Shown piece after piece: positions 1-11,166 of a stretch of DNA of 64,000 bases. The notes under the pieces were generated by a model, which did no database searches, was not told the origin of the DNA, and worked only from the letters and a program-made list of their open reading frames with translations. The stretch's first letter is position 1, and every line of letters begins with the position of its first letter. Source of the stretch: Plotosus lineatus (taxonomy: Eukaryota; Chordata; Actinopteri; Siluriformes; Plotosidae). The stretch spans positions 43,196,080-43,260,079 of the forward strand of contig CM045729.1 of the NCBI GenBank assembly GCA_024760905.1, read 5' to 3'. Position numbers and translations under genes: made by a program.

Positions 1-100
1 ACTACGCAGGTACGCCTAAACTCAAAATTTGACTTTAAAAAAAAAAAAAAAAAAAAAAAAAACGTAAAACGGATGAACGTAAGTGTCGGGGAGCATCTGT
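1..100 (+). mobile_element. Right end of a Tigger-like MITE, cut by the window edge
   Basis: The sequence closely matches bases 10722-10840, the right end of the complete copy at 9643-10840: the same ACTACG-AGGTACG start, the same AAACTCAAAATTTGACTTT segment, and the terminal AACGTAAGT-TCGGGGAGC-TCTG. A poly-A run (38-61) replaces the internal A-rich part of the other copy. The terminal repeat ends at about base 99-100 and is followed by TG/TA repeats. Only the right end is visible. Confidence 0.7.
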
Positions 101-114
101 GTATGTATGTGTGA

Positions 115-117
<3 letters not shown>

Positions 118-180
<63 letters not shown>
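118..180. repeat. (TA)n microsatellite
   Basis: About 31 uninterrupted TA units, directly after the terminal repeat of the Tigger-like element. Confidence 0.97.
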
Positions 181-184
<4 letters not shown>

Positions 185-1189
185 ACACACACAGATATGA
201 TCTGATTATTATTATTATTGTATTGCAAACCTAATAGCCTTCATTTCCTTTGAAACATTAAACACAACTGTTTTTAACTGTAATTTCAGTGCTGTGGGAC
301 AGAACGACTGCAGGGTCACCTCTGGGTGAGAAAAGATTGCCGGGAAATGTATATATGTGAGAGTGAAACCCAGCAGAGGGGCTACTGCTGCTTTATGTAT
401 AGTGTATATCAGAATCTGTGGGCTTTGTAATGGCAGGAACAGAATATTCTTATTTGGATTGCAAAATGTGAACCTGATGAGCTTCAAGATGAGAGAATTA
501 TTGGTTTCAGGAAAAACAAACAATCAATTGTATCTTAATAACAGGATCTTTGTGATGTTGACATTGCAGGCGCAGAAGCCTTTGAGCTTCATGTTGACAT
601 GAAAACAAGTGTGTGAACCTTGTTATTGCAGGATAAGCTATTTGTGGGGTTCAGCATGGCAGGAGCAAAAGCTTTATTAGTGTCAGCAGGGCATGATGTT
701 CCTCATGAATTGTTAGTCTCAGGTTTACAGCAGAAGAAGAATCTTTGGTCTTTGGAAAGAACGACAGGGTTAGCAGGAGTAGAAGCTGTGGGATTGCCGG
801 GGCTTGTTTGCGCTTGCGATTGGAGAGTATATGAGATTTACTCATGTGATGTAAGTATAAACAAGTTTATGACATCAGGATCCCCAGGTACACATTGAGA
901 TGACGTGAATGCTGATTCAGGCTCACCCTGAACTCCAAATAAGAAGCGACCAGTAGCATTAAGAGTTAATCTTGTTAGAGGGGTGTGTGTAAACATTAAA
1001 CTAATAGAGCTGGATAAGAGCAAGCTGAAAACCTGATGGTAGCTAACAGTGTGTCGGTGCCTCAGTGAGTTTTTTTGTAAATCTTTTGTAAAGTGCCTTC
1101 TATTTTTGGGTGCTACTAAAAGGTCCTAATGCAGCGTGTACACCCATTAGTAATAAAAAAGAGAGAGACAGTTGGACCTTCTGTGAATC

Positions 1190-1273
1190 TGGCGTGTGTT
1201 CCAGGAAACCAACAGCGGCACACATAAACACTCAACATGCTCGCAACGGCTCTCTGATGTCACCAGTTGAGAA

Positions 1274-1306
<33 letters not shown>

Positions 1307-1547
1307 GGGAGGAGACGGAGGAAGCTACAGACAGTGCCTGAGGGAGAGCAGAGTGTGCTCATTGAGAGACGAGGAAGAGAAGAAACGTGTATGTGTGTGT
1401 GTGTCTGTGTGTGAGAGCCAGAGAGAGAGAGACTCAGTTGTATTCTGCTTTCTCTGGACTGTTCATTCGAACGTTTTTGGTGTGCGGCTTTACACTGCTC
1501 GGCTTCTAAAACGGCCGCGTCCTCATTGGAAACTGAAGAACTAATGG
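1190..1547 (+). promoter_or_regulatory. Candidate 5' UTR exon or promoter segment
   Basis: The stretch carries GA- and GT-rich runs such as often occur in vertebrate 5' UTRs. It then has a locally CpG-rich 80 bp (1465-1525, including a CGGCCGCG core) in otherwise CpG-poor DNA, and ends at a good donor-like site (TGG|GTGAGA, GT at 1548). No conserved protein is encoded. It lies on the hdac4 strand about 18 kb upstream of the first recognised coding exon. This is inference only: no CAGE or transcript evidence is available, and the pattern could arise by chance. Confidence 0.2.
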
Positions 1548-1671
1548 GTGAGAGCTTTTTACTCTCGGCTCTGGATAGTGTGTGTATGTTTTCATGTATG
1601 AATGAGTGAGTGGGTGGACACACTGTAAACACAAGGCGTGCATTTATTGAATGGTGGTGATGTACATTAAG

Positions 1672-1672
<1 letters not shown>

Positions 1673-1704
<32 letters not shown>
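1673..1704. repeat. (GT)n microsatellite
   Basis: About 15 GT units. Confidence 0.95.
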
Positions 1705-1708
<4 letters not shown>

Positions 1709-1802
1709 AAGTGCATCCTTGAACAGCCTGCATCCACAGGAAATCGACGAGAAGAGCGTTATGTTTGGTTTCTTTTTTTAGGAGAGCTGTGTTGCATTGT
1801 GA

Positions 1803-1887
<85 letters not shown>

Positions 1888-1888
1888 A
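1803..1888. repeat. Compound (TG)n(GA)n microsatellite
   Basis: About 30 TG units with one TA interruption, followed by about 12 GA units. Confidence 0.96.
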
Positions 1889-3535
1889 GTATGCAGGTTG
1901 TGCACTGCAGTCAGTGTAATGCTGCTGAGGTGTTCTGGTTGACTGGTTCAGTCATGCGGGGGCTCCATCCTTCATTCACGGAGAGCGAGAGAGGGAGAGG
2001 TGGATAACGGGAGGAGGGAAATGAGCAAACAGGCTTCATTAATATAAAGCAGAAAGACAGAAATGTAATGAGAGAATAAGCAGTGGATAGATGGGCACTG
2101 TGAAGTGACGATATGGCGAGGGCGTGCTGATCAGACTCCTGGTTGTGTTAGTAAAGCGCTGAGACTTTATAAATATGATGAACAGTGTCAGAGTTCCCTT
2201 CCAATAGCGGGAAATGTTTCCTGTGCATGCCAATGTTGACAGTTTGCATGCTATTTCAGGTCTGTTTACTGCAGGAATAATGTGGATGCGCAGTTGATGC
2301 TGTGAAGCGTGTGTGTGGGTGCACGATTAAAGGACAGACTATGCATAACGAATCAGACTTCTGGGTGTATTGTAGTGGGAACTTGATCAGTGATGATCAA
2401 TTGCATCACATCCTGAAGTGTTTCCTCTTATAGCATGGCAATCTGTTATTTTTATTTATTTATGCGAATGATATGTTGTACTGTTCAGCAGTTTGTAGTT
2501 CCACTACATGTTCTCCAAAAGTTTCTCTTTTGGCTCATGCACACCCTTCAGAGCATGTTGTTTGCTTGTTTGTCTATGCTTTTTGTTTTAAAAGGAAATA
2601 AAACCGCTAGAAACACTGCTATGCTTTGATGCTAAATAAAGGTTCCTTTGACATTATCAATGAAACACATTTTAAGATATCTTGATGTAGAGCGTTCCTA
2701 AGTTGTTAGTTTAAAAAAACAAAAAAAAAAACAGGATTTGACTTGCAGCTGATCGTATTGTCGGAGTCAAACAATCAGATTAGAGAATTAAAAAATAAAT
2801 AAATAAACCAGGCACAATACTTTCCCAGTATATGATGCATGGTCTGTATAGTTGACTTGTATTTTAATTATGGATGACATCTTTATATTTTTGATTTTGC
2901 AAAACAAATCATCCTCGATTGTGTCACTTGGCTCATTCATTAGATCATATTGAGGAATATTGTTTATGGAAATGTATGAAGCAAAAAAGTTTAATTTCCT
3001 ACATGATTTCGAAAAACTCAAATATTTCCAATATATGAACAACATTGGCTGTTAGCCATTAGTTGTGCACAGCAGTGATTAGAAAACAGGAAAGACACTG
3101 TAATAATAAATGCATAACTGTTTGCAGTCTTATACGGAACCCCGGACAGTGCTGGGGAAATTTTTTTTCAGTACTTTTGCATTTTCTTGGAATAAACCTA
3201 ACCCTAAGCATTGTGTGCGTTATTGCAACAGAATGCAGAAGTATTGCAAAGAAGTGCAAAAAATAACTAAAAATAATAATAATAACAACAATGAAATTCC
3301 CCACCATGACCCTTCTAGAGCTCCGTAGTCCTAGAGATTAGATTCTAAATTTTATATCTCGAAAATATCCAAACAGGCTGCTATGAGAGTCAAACTCTCT
3401 CGCCCCTCTTTTTCTCTGTCCATCTCTGAGTTTCGCTTTCTCCCTCTGTTGCTCCCCATCTCTTTCTCTCTCTCCATCTCTTGCCAGCAGCCTGCAGTGT
3501 CATAGCTCACTTCTATTCACATCTCATTGCACACT

Positions 3536-3541
3536 GATCTC

Positions 3542-3586
<45 letters not shown>

Positions 3587-3645
3587 TTGCCTCTCTCTCT
3601 CTCTCTCTCTCTCTCTGCCTCCCTGCCTGCCTGCCTGCCTGCCTC
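3536..3645. repeat. CT-rich polypyrimidine tract with (CTGC)n
   Basis: Nearly pure CT/TC repeats over about 80 bp, then CTGC units at about 3620-3643. The strand asymmetry is strong (pyrimidines on +). A mirror-like polypyrimidine tract of this kind could form a triplex, but that is inference. Confidence 0.9.
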
Positions 3646-5089
3646 TGTTTTCATGTTTTGCCTAGCAGCAGCAGTTGCATTTGCCATGATCCAAAAAAGA
3701 AATCCTTCTTTCATTCTGTACTGTGGAAAATCTTAAGTTTACTCTTCGATTTTAATGGGTGAAGTGTTCATCGGTGCCATCTGCTAGCTCCTCCACTCTT
3801 TCAGTTACACACAAACACACATGCACAACACAAGTCGTAAATGGGATTTGTCTAAGAGGGAAGAAAGTATGAGTGGGTGTGTGTTTTGATAGCTGGGTGA
3901 TGTCTAGTCTGTTAAGTGGGGGCTGTAACTTACTGCTGTGTTTGGTGATGGGAGAGGATTCAGTTTGCCTGACGTGCACAAAGAGAGTGATAAGTACCCT
4001 GCTATGCTTTGCAGCTGGTACTGAACACGAGGTTGAGTTTCTGTGACTGTCAGACTCTTCTCCGTAATTAATTTTGCTCCTGCTCAATGTTCTGCTCAGA
4101 GATTGAAGTTGATTGCGCGGTTGTCCCCTTGCGCAGCTTTTCATTAGGCCTCGGCCTCACCTAGCCCCTGGCTGTGTGTAATCTCAGTGCGTAAAACTCA
4201 GAGTGAGATGATCCTGCTGTTGGTCTGGAGCTGCAGTAATACAGAATCCGCTGCTGAGCCTCTGTACACTGCAGCCCAGGAAACCCATGCTATAAATAGC
4301 TGCAACAGTCAGCGTGGCTCATACACTGTATATACCATCGACTAGCGGTCAAAGCTGATCAATATCCACTATTACAGTGAGAAAATCAATATTGGCAGGA
4401 GATTTAAATGTTGTATTACCTGATACAGCCTTAATAATACATGCTCATGTTCTATGTTTTAAACATTAGACTCAAGAAAACCATTTTAAAGGATCAACAG
4501 CACACCACTATTTACACTATTTAGCTCATCTTCTCATTATTGAGTAAATCTCGTCACTCATGCAGAGAATTTGAAGTGATTTTTCATTAACGTTACATTC
4601 ATTACATGAATCCATTTTTTTATTTTTAAAGGACCAATTCTTCAACATGACATAAATGATATCTTGTGAATTTGTTAATAACTCCATTCCTGTCCATGTT
4701 TTGTGTGTTTATTTTTTTCATTTATTTTTTTTGTTTAGTTCATTAGTGTATTTTGTTAAAGTATACTGGGATCCCTCTGTCCACTTCGTGCTTCAATTCA
4801 TGCAGCTTCAGTGCATCGCGTTTTTTTTAAATATTCGTCAAATTAAAAAAATAAGGAAATTAAATAAGAATGGGGGAAAAGTGAAGGAAAACGCCTCAAA
4901 ACAAGGCAAATTATGCAAAAAAACAATAAACAAACATGCACAAAACAAAAAAACAACCCAAATTTTATCTACATCTTATGCATTATTTTTCAAATGTTTA
5001 ATTGTTATTATAAGCATTTATAGCACTGAATACATATTTATTGATATTATATACACATGTACATGTTTGTATTCATCAGTTGGGGCGGT

Positions 5090-5167
5090 GATTCTACTTC
5101 GTGGAATTCGATGCTCGCGGGGGGATCTCGGTCCCAATTAATTGCGGAAAGTGAGGGATCTCTGTAG
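5090..5167 (-). mobile_element. Tigger-like terminal sequence, isolated
   Basis: Read on the minus strand, the segment begins with ATCCCTCACTTTCCGCAATT, then GGGACCGAGATCCCCCCGCG, then CCACGAAGTAGAATCACC. This order (CCCTC, GCGG, CCCCCCGCGA, CGAAGTAG) resembles the terminal inverted repeat of vertebrate Tigger elements, as I recall them. I could not find a convincing partner repeat, so only one end is called. The AT-rich open frame at 4656-5141 overlaps it but shows no transposase motif. Confidence 0.4.
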
Positions 5168-6208
5168 TTATTTCATAACATGCCATGAGCAGTGAGCGAG
5201 ACTGTACAAATCAAGCACTATAGCAGGTTGACTAAGGGCCTTTTTTTTTTTTTTTTACACTTCCACCAAAATTATTTTTTCCAGTTTGTTTGCTTGTCTT
5301 TCTAAAAACAGAATCACAAAATGGTGGAAGGGTCCACCATGGGTCAAGAAACCACCCCTTAAATTCTCAAGTTGATTATCGACCAGATCCACTAATTTAA
5401 TTAATGTATTTTTTTGAGATTCTGACGTAGAACATTTTCACTTGGGCAGAAGTATGCTCCCAAGCGTGCCATGCATCTTAAAATCCAGCAGGTGCTAGTA
5501 AAGTTCTACGATGACAACACATAGCTAATACTGAAATGTGAGTCCATTGGAAATATTTCTGTGATCTATGGTTTAGGGTTTACGTGTAGAAGTGTTGACT
5601 GTTCACCTTGTCTAGTTGAAAATTTCTGTGGAGTAATTTTTCTGTTATGATATATTTATAGAGTTAAACTAGCTGCCAAAATCCAAATGCCAAAAGTCCC
5701 CCCAAAACACAGACACTAACAAAAAGAACATGAAGTTTAAAAAAATGGATAAACAAAACAAAAGGATAAACACAGTACATAAAATCACACACACACAAAC
5801 ACTCTAAACATTAACTTAGGCACTGTACTGGAATAATAATTGAAAAAGAATTTAATACTACAGTGCTTTACAACAGTTCAGATGATTTTCCTCTTCAGGC
5901 ACTTCAGAGGAAACTGTCGTTTCTTTAGGAGACAGTTTTCTTTCTTCAGAAGAAACATCCAACGTCATTACCTTTTTCTGACACTTAGCCAGAGAAGACG
6001 CACAGCATTTGAGTGGCATCATAGAGATTAACTGGTAATTAAAACACTAAAAAATGCACATTGACAACTTGTGCGTGAATGAGAAAAAGAGGCTTATATG
6101 TCACCTCAACCAATCAGCAGGAGTGAGAACAGCCATTGGCGAATATGTGGGGACGCGAGTAAAATCGCGAATAGTCAAGGGCCTACTTTATATATATATA
6201 CACACACA

Positions 6209-7001
6209 CAGTAAAACCTCCGCTGACGAACACTTAAGCTCACGAACTTTTCACCTCAAGAACATTAAATTCGCAAGTATATAGTCTCTGCTGACGAACT
6301 AGTTTTCGGCGGACGAACCAAACCACACGGTCGAAGAGCGCCACGGTGGCGGCCACGAGAAGCTGACGCACGCTCACGGCGTCACAGTTCGTCACCCCCT
6401 TTCTTTGAGTGCGAACGTGGTTTGTGTTTGATAGACATTTTGGACCATATTGAGTGTACTTTTGCTATTATGGGACCAAAAAAGACCCCACCACAGGTGG
6501 AGATCATTGAAAAACACGAACGAGGTGTGCGTTTGTGTGACTCAGCGTCCCAGTACCAGTACGCTAAGTCTACCATTGCTACCATCCTTAAGAACAAGGA
6601 AGCTATTAAGGGTGCATGTGTGGCTAAGAGTGTTTCCAAACAGTAGGCGTTTCCAAACTCTCCTTCCAAACAGTAAGTCCCTCCCTCCCTCCCTCCTTCT
6701 CCCACTCCATTCCATCAAGCCATCAACTACCATCACAAAGGTAAATAAAACGACTTTATTATACAGTACAGTTTATTTCTTTAATTACAATACAATAGTA
6801 CATTTATTATACATAAAATAAGGTATATTTTTGTGTAGTCTTAAGGCTTATTTAGTAGAAAATTATGTTTTATGGGGACCTGGGAACGGATTATACTCAT
6901 TTTAATGGTTTCTTATGGGAAATAAATGTTCGGAAGACGAACATTTCGCCTTACACACACTTTCTGGGAACCAATTATGTTCGTGAGCTGAGGTATCACT
7001 A
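6209..7001 (+). mobile_element. Tigger-like DNA element with internal deletion
   Basis: The left end (CAGTAAAACCTCCGCTGACG, then AAC) pairs with the inverted right end: the reverse complement of 6979-7001 begins TAGTGATACCTCAGCTCACG, then AAC. That is about 18 matches in 23. Repeated ACGAAC motifs lie just inside both ends. The element is about 790 bp, far below the 2-2.5 kb of a complete Tigger, and keeps the start of a transposase frame at 6470-6646. It is flanked by TATATACACACA on the left and (CTAT)n(TA)n on the right, so the TA target duplication cannot be separated from microsatellite. Confidence 0.65.
6470..6646 (+). pseudogene. N-terminal fragment of a Tigger/CENP-B-type transposase
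   Basis: A 58-codon frame begins MGPKKTPPQVEIIEKHERGV and continues with YQYAKSTIATILKNKEAIK. The order of a short basic start, an IIEKHERG helix, then a K-S-T-I-x-T-I-L-K-x-K-E helix matches the psq/CENP-B-N helix-turn-helix of Tigger and pogo transposases, which binds the element's terminal repeats. The frame ends at TAG after SVSKQ. The rest of the DNA-binding region and the whole DDE catalytic domain are absent, so no active transposase can be made. The flanking terminal repeats at 6209 and 7001 support the assignment. Confidence 0.65.
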
Positions 7002-7013
7002 TCTATCTATCTA

Positions 7014-7059
<46 letters not shown>

Positions 7060-7066
7060 TATGTAT
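7002..7066. repeat. (CTAT)n(TA)n microsatellite
   Basis: Four CTAT units followed by about 17 TA units and imperfect TA/CA units. It sits exactly between the Tigger-like right end and a LINE 5' fragment. Confidence 0.9.
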
Positions 7067-7163
7067 AATGCAGCCGTGAGGGGGCGGCACAAACCAGTGT
7101 CTCTCCCTCACGCCGGTCCCAAGCCCGGATAAATGCAGAGGGTTGCGTCAGGAAGGGCATCCG

Positions 7164-7164
<1 letters not shown>
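7067..7164 (+). mobile_element. Isolated 5' end of the RTE-type LINE
   Basis: It aligns nearly base for base with the first 98 bp of the full-length LINE at 27051: AATGCAGCCGTGAGGGGG, CTCACGCCGGTCCCAAGCCC, GGATAAATGCAGAGGG, then CAGGAAGGGCATCCGG. It then breaks into TGTGTG(TA)n. Since target-primed reverse transcription starts at the 3' end, a lone 5' end points to a later deletion or template switch. Confidence 0.8.

Positions 7165-7208
<44 letters not shown>
7165..7208. repeat. (TG)n(TA)n microsatellite
   Basis: A short TG run followed by about 18 TA units, directly at the break of the LINE 5' fragment. Confidence 0.93.
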
Positions 7209-7213
<5 letters not shown>

Positions 7214-9280
7214 TAAATTGAAGTCAGCAGTACTCAACAGCCATTCAGCATCAATTTGGAAATGCAGTTCCACGTGATGGCCATGGGACATGACAGACAT
7301 GGGCAAGCCACCCAAACCATGTTCCGTAACTTTGGTGCGCCACTCAGGAGAATGACTGTGCATCTTTGTGCGTGTTTAATCATGTTCTGCTCATGATATA
7401 AGGTTTCACCATGTTTATTTAAAGCACTATTGAACCTTCGGCACAAATCATCACACACTTACCTAATTTGAGCATGAATATTGAAGCATGTTCATCACCA
7501 TAAATGCTCTCATGAGATATAAGTGATTTTTTTGGTAGGCAGTGACTAAATTGCGCTATTGAACCACTATATGGTGTTGGCTACGTTGGTTGTTCTAGTG
7601 TCTACCCATTAGAGTGTCTAATTGCTTGACAGCAGTATTTGTGGAGTTGGTTTTACATTGGATTTGTTGACTGAAAACATGCCATGCTTAATTATATTTG
7701 AGGTTTTTGTATACTTAGCTTGGTCTTAGCTATAGACCTGTGTATGTGCAGGTCTGTGTATGTGTGTTCATGTAACAGAGAGACACCATGTGCACACTGT
7801 GTTTGTTTTGGCTGCCTCATGGTCGAAGTGATTGCTGTGGCTTGTCTCGTTTGGCAAAGTGCGATGCAGCACATGACGATTAGGGCTGTGGCTGTATGCA
7901 TGAGCACATCTGTGCGTACAGTGGTGAATCTGAAGGCTGCACAGAGAGACAGCTCCTTCCCGTATCCTAGTGCGTCCTCCAAAGCACACGTAAGACCACT
8001 GCCTGCAGTGGGTGGGGGTCTACAATGATTAGCATTGCTATTGAGCTCCTTGTGGATTCATTCCATGGCTTTGCGTAAACCGGGCTTTTATTGAGCTCAG
8101 GATTGAACAGGACTGAATTAATGGAATGCATTGGGAAGGCTTGAAATGCTGCGTGCAATCAGGTGGACGAGGGCAGGCCACGGAAGATGAGGAGGAGCTT
8201 TTAACCAGCACTCAGGGATAGCAATTTCAGCCATGTTATGTGTTTTAAGTTGGCTATCTTCTGGTATTTTATTAAAGATATAGTCAGGTAGATATGCTGC
8301 TTGAAAGCCTATAGAAGCTCAAGGATAGATGAATGACTGGTATTGATTGATGTGGCATTACATGAGTTGACCAAAAGCACTTTTTTCTTTAAATATTCAT
8401 AACCATGACATCTGCCTCTACAGAGTTTTCTGTAAATCCGGCCAACCTCTCTCCAGGCTATGATGAGTATAAATGCATAACATATGTGAATATAGAGAAT
8501 GGAACGATCCCTTAAACATACATACGCACAAAAGCAGCCGTCGTCTCATCCAAAGAACATGCTTTCCTCTCCACCCAGGCACCGCCAATGACCCGTTTGG
8601 TCTCTGTGTAATTTTTAGAGCCAGTGCCTGAAGGCGCTGACAGCCAATAATGCCAGGTCTGGCTGCAGCACCGTAGAATAACTGAATGTTCCCATGGTCC
8701 TGCTGTTACAGTGCAGCTGGGGCTAAAAGGAGGCTTTTGAGCGGTGCTGCCCGGCTGACGTAAGGAGGCAGGCACGCTGGCTTTGCACGGTAAGGCCGTG
8801 TGTGTTCCTGCATCCGAGTCCAGCCAGCTGTTTACACACACCGCTGTGCCACAGCAACTTTGCTGAGGTCATTCTGACCTCATCTCAGAGCTTTCAGCCA
8901 GCACAAGATCTTTATTTAACCATTTCAAAGGACGCAGAGGGCACAGGGGGTTGTTTAGGAGTCTAGCGTACTGAGGGAAATGTGGACCCGGTGGTTCCCA
9001 AGACTCATGTTTTCTCAAGAGCTGAGCCTGGCTAAACCAGATGACCCCTTTCTTGCTCTCTCATGATTTGGTATCCCAATTTATTTACTTAAAATTTCTT
9101 TCTCTTGTCAGTGCATCAATATTTTATTGTAATTAATGCAGTGTTGGGCGAGGTCCAGTCTTACTGGTTGGTAAGTGTTGATTTTGTCACAGTAAGTAAA
9201 ATCACAGATGTGTTTTATGAATCCCTAAGAAATCCGCCAACTTTAAGCAAGCACTTTGTGTATACACATGAGATGCACGG

Positions 9281-9636
9281 GGCGGCACGGTGGCGTACAG
9301 GTTAGCACGTCTGCCTCACAGCAAGAAGGTCCTAGGTTCAATTCCCAGCTCGGGTGTTTTTGTGTGGAGTTTGCATGTTCTTCCCAGGCTTGCGTGGGTT
9401 TCCTCCAGGTGCTCCGGTTTCCTCCCACCGTCCAAAAACATGCACAGTAGGTTAATTAGCTGTTACAACTTGCCCCAGGTGTGAGTATAAGTATGAATGG
9501 TTGTGTGAGTCTTGGCCCTGTGATGGCCTGACGAGTTGTGCAGGGTGTACCCCGCCCTCGCCCGGAGTCGGCTGAGATGGACGCTAGCCTCCCCGCGACT
9601 GAAATTAGGATTAAGTGGTTCAGGAAATGAATTAAT
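9281..9636 (+). mobile_element. V-SINE-like element, near complete
   Basis: The tRNA-like head GGCGGCACGGTGGCG-ACAG has box B-like GGTTCAATTCC. It is followed by the conserved central domain (GTGTGGAGTTTGCATGTTCT, GCGTGGGTTTCCTCC, GCTCCGGTTTCCTCCCAC) and a tail with GGCCTGACGAG, CAGGGTGTACCCCGCC, GAGTCGGCTGAGATGG and ATTAAGTGGTTCAGGAAATG. This is the best-preserved copy in the window and served as reference for the others. The next element, a Tigger-like MITE, begins 7 bp after its end. Confidence 0.85.
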
Positions 9637-9642
9637 TATATG

Positions 9643-10481
9643 CATATACAGACGCTCCCCGACATTTTTAATCGGTTCCGGACGGCCGAACGTAAGTTGA
9701 AAGTGAACATAAGTTGTTACAGTGACGTGTGACGTATGACGCTCATACTGTACTATACATCCATAAATTCCATTACTATATCTCATAAAATACCCCTAAA
9801 GCAATTATTATAAACATAACATTGTAAAATAATATCAAATATATCAAATAATATCAACATTAATTTCAAATAAGTCACTTATTTATAACGAGTCACTTTA
9901 CATGAAGCTTAAAACAGCCAATCAACGCTGACAATATGTGAAGCACTCAATACCGAAAGTAGTGTACTTGCGAAAGTAGTGTACTTGCTGTGGGTTATAC
10001 AGACTTCCGGTCTTTTCAAGTGCACAAGGGTGCCGTTGAACTCGTTTAGAACACAGCCTGCACTGATGTAAATCCCAGCAAAGCCGAGTGTTCTTTCTTT
10101 TGTGTAAGTAAGTAAGTAAACTTTATTCAAGAGATGCATACAAAGAACAAGTACAAATCCTAATGAATATTAATATAAAATAAGTATACACTCTTAGGAT
10201 TCTGCTAAAAGATAATAAATATCTGTCATTGTTCTGTAATTTGTGCATTCGGGTTTTCATTCATATTACAACTCTCTTTGCTTAACCGAGAATGCATGGT
10301 AGCTTGTGCCGATCTGAGCAGATAGTTAGACTATAATTCATCTCTGTGTATGAGACTTGCACCCATGCTAGTAGGCTTACACTTCTGACCAACCATATTT
10401 GCTTAGGGTTACAAAAGTCTGCAAAACAGTGTAAACACAAAGATCACAGTCTTAACACAAGGATAACATGCTATATAACTG

Positions 10482-10538
<57 letters not shown>

Positions 10539-10605
10539 ATAATTATTGTTATTTGCTCTACCAAAAAGTATTGAGCACTCTCCTACGGAAGGATCTAATC
10601 AGAAA

Positions 10606-10668
<63 letters not shown>

Positions 10669-10840
10669 TCAGTCTGTAGTTTGTAAACAATGAATGCAGC
10701 ATCATTGCGTCATTATGTCAGCGTACTACGTAGGTACGTCTAAACTCAAAATTTGACTTTTTTTGGAAGGGAAAAAAAAAAACGTAAAATCGAAAAAAAC
10801 ATAAAACGGATGAACGTAAGTCGGGGAGCGTCTGTATATG
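9643..10840. mobile_element. Tigger-like MITE with matching terminal inverted repeats
   Basis: The left end CAGACGCTCCCCGAC (from 9649) is repeated exactly, inverted, at the right (GTCGGGGAGCGTCTG ending at 10834). The identity extends through the flanking CATATA/TATATG, giving 21 matching bases at each side. A CAG start next to a TA dinucleotide fits TcMar-Tigger insertion at TA. The inside (~1.2 kb) is AT-rich and has no transposase frame; it holds two (TA)n arrays (10486-10524, 10608-10664). The element belongs to the same family as bases 1-100. Confidence 0.72.
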
Positions 10841-10930
10841 TTTTTTTGGATGTGCAAATAGTTTTTTGGAGCATCATTGGCTGAGGTACCAGACAGCCCA
10901 GATGCGGCAAGTGTGAGTTTGTGTGTGTGT

Positions 10931-10963
10931 GTGTATATATATATGTATATATGTATGTATGTG

Positions 10964-11028
<65 letters not shown>
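10931..11028. repeat. (TA)n microsatellite with imperfect TG start
   Basis: A TG run, imperfect TATG units, then about 28 TA units running directly into a LINE 3' fragment. Confidence 0.95.
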
Positions 11029-11030
<2 letters not shown>

Positions 11031-11166
11031 TCTTCTTTCCTTTCGGCTGTTCCCTTCAGGGGTCGCCACAGCAAATGATCTGCCTCCATCTCTCCCTATC
11101 CTCTGCATCTTCTACTCTTACTCCAACGACCTTCATGTCCGCCTTCACCGCATCCATAAATCTTCT
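11029..11166 (-). mobile_element. 3' end fragment of the RTE-type LINE, inverted
   Basis: On the minus strand it encodes the last codons of the LINE protein (AGATTTATGGATGCGGTGAA, then GACATGAAGG) and the terminal TGTGGCGACCCCTGAAGGGA, ACAGCCGAAAGGAAAGAAGA. It matches 30037-30170 of the full-length copy. Both sides are TA microsatellite (10931-11028 and 11170-11195). Confidence 0.85.

Noticed and set aside
4290..4299. Perfect MEF2 consensus CTATAAATAG; similar at 20806, 23601 and 37362
   Set aside because: Appealing because HDAC4 binds MEF2, but a YTAWWWWTAR site is expected about four times by chance in 64 kb, more in AT-rich DNA, and one copy is just a SINE target duplication.
4656..5141. 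161-codon open frame
   Set aside because: Composition follows the AT-rich DNA (Lys/Asn/Phe/Ile runs) and its end overlaps a Tigger-like terminus; no domain recognisable.
6100..6190. Possible partner end for the Tigger-like terminus at 5090
   Set aside because: GGGGACGCGAGTAAAATCGC, GAATA is vaguely similar to Tigger sequence, but orientation and base matches are too poor to define an element.
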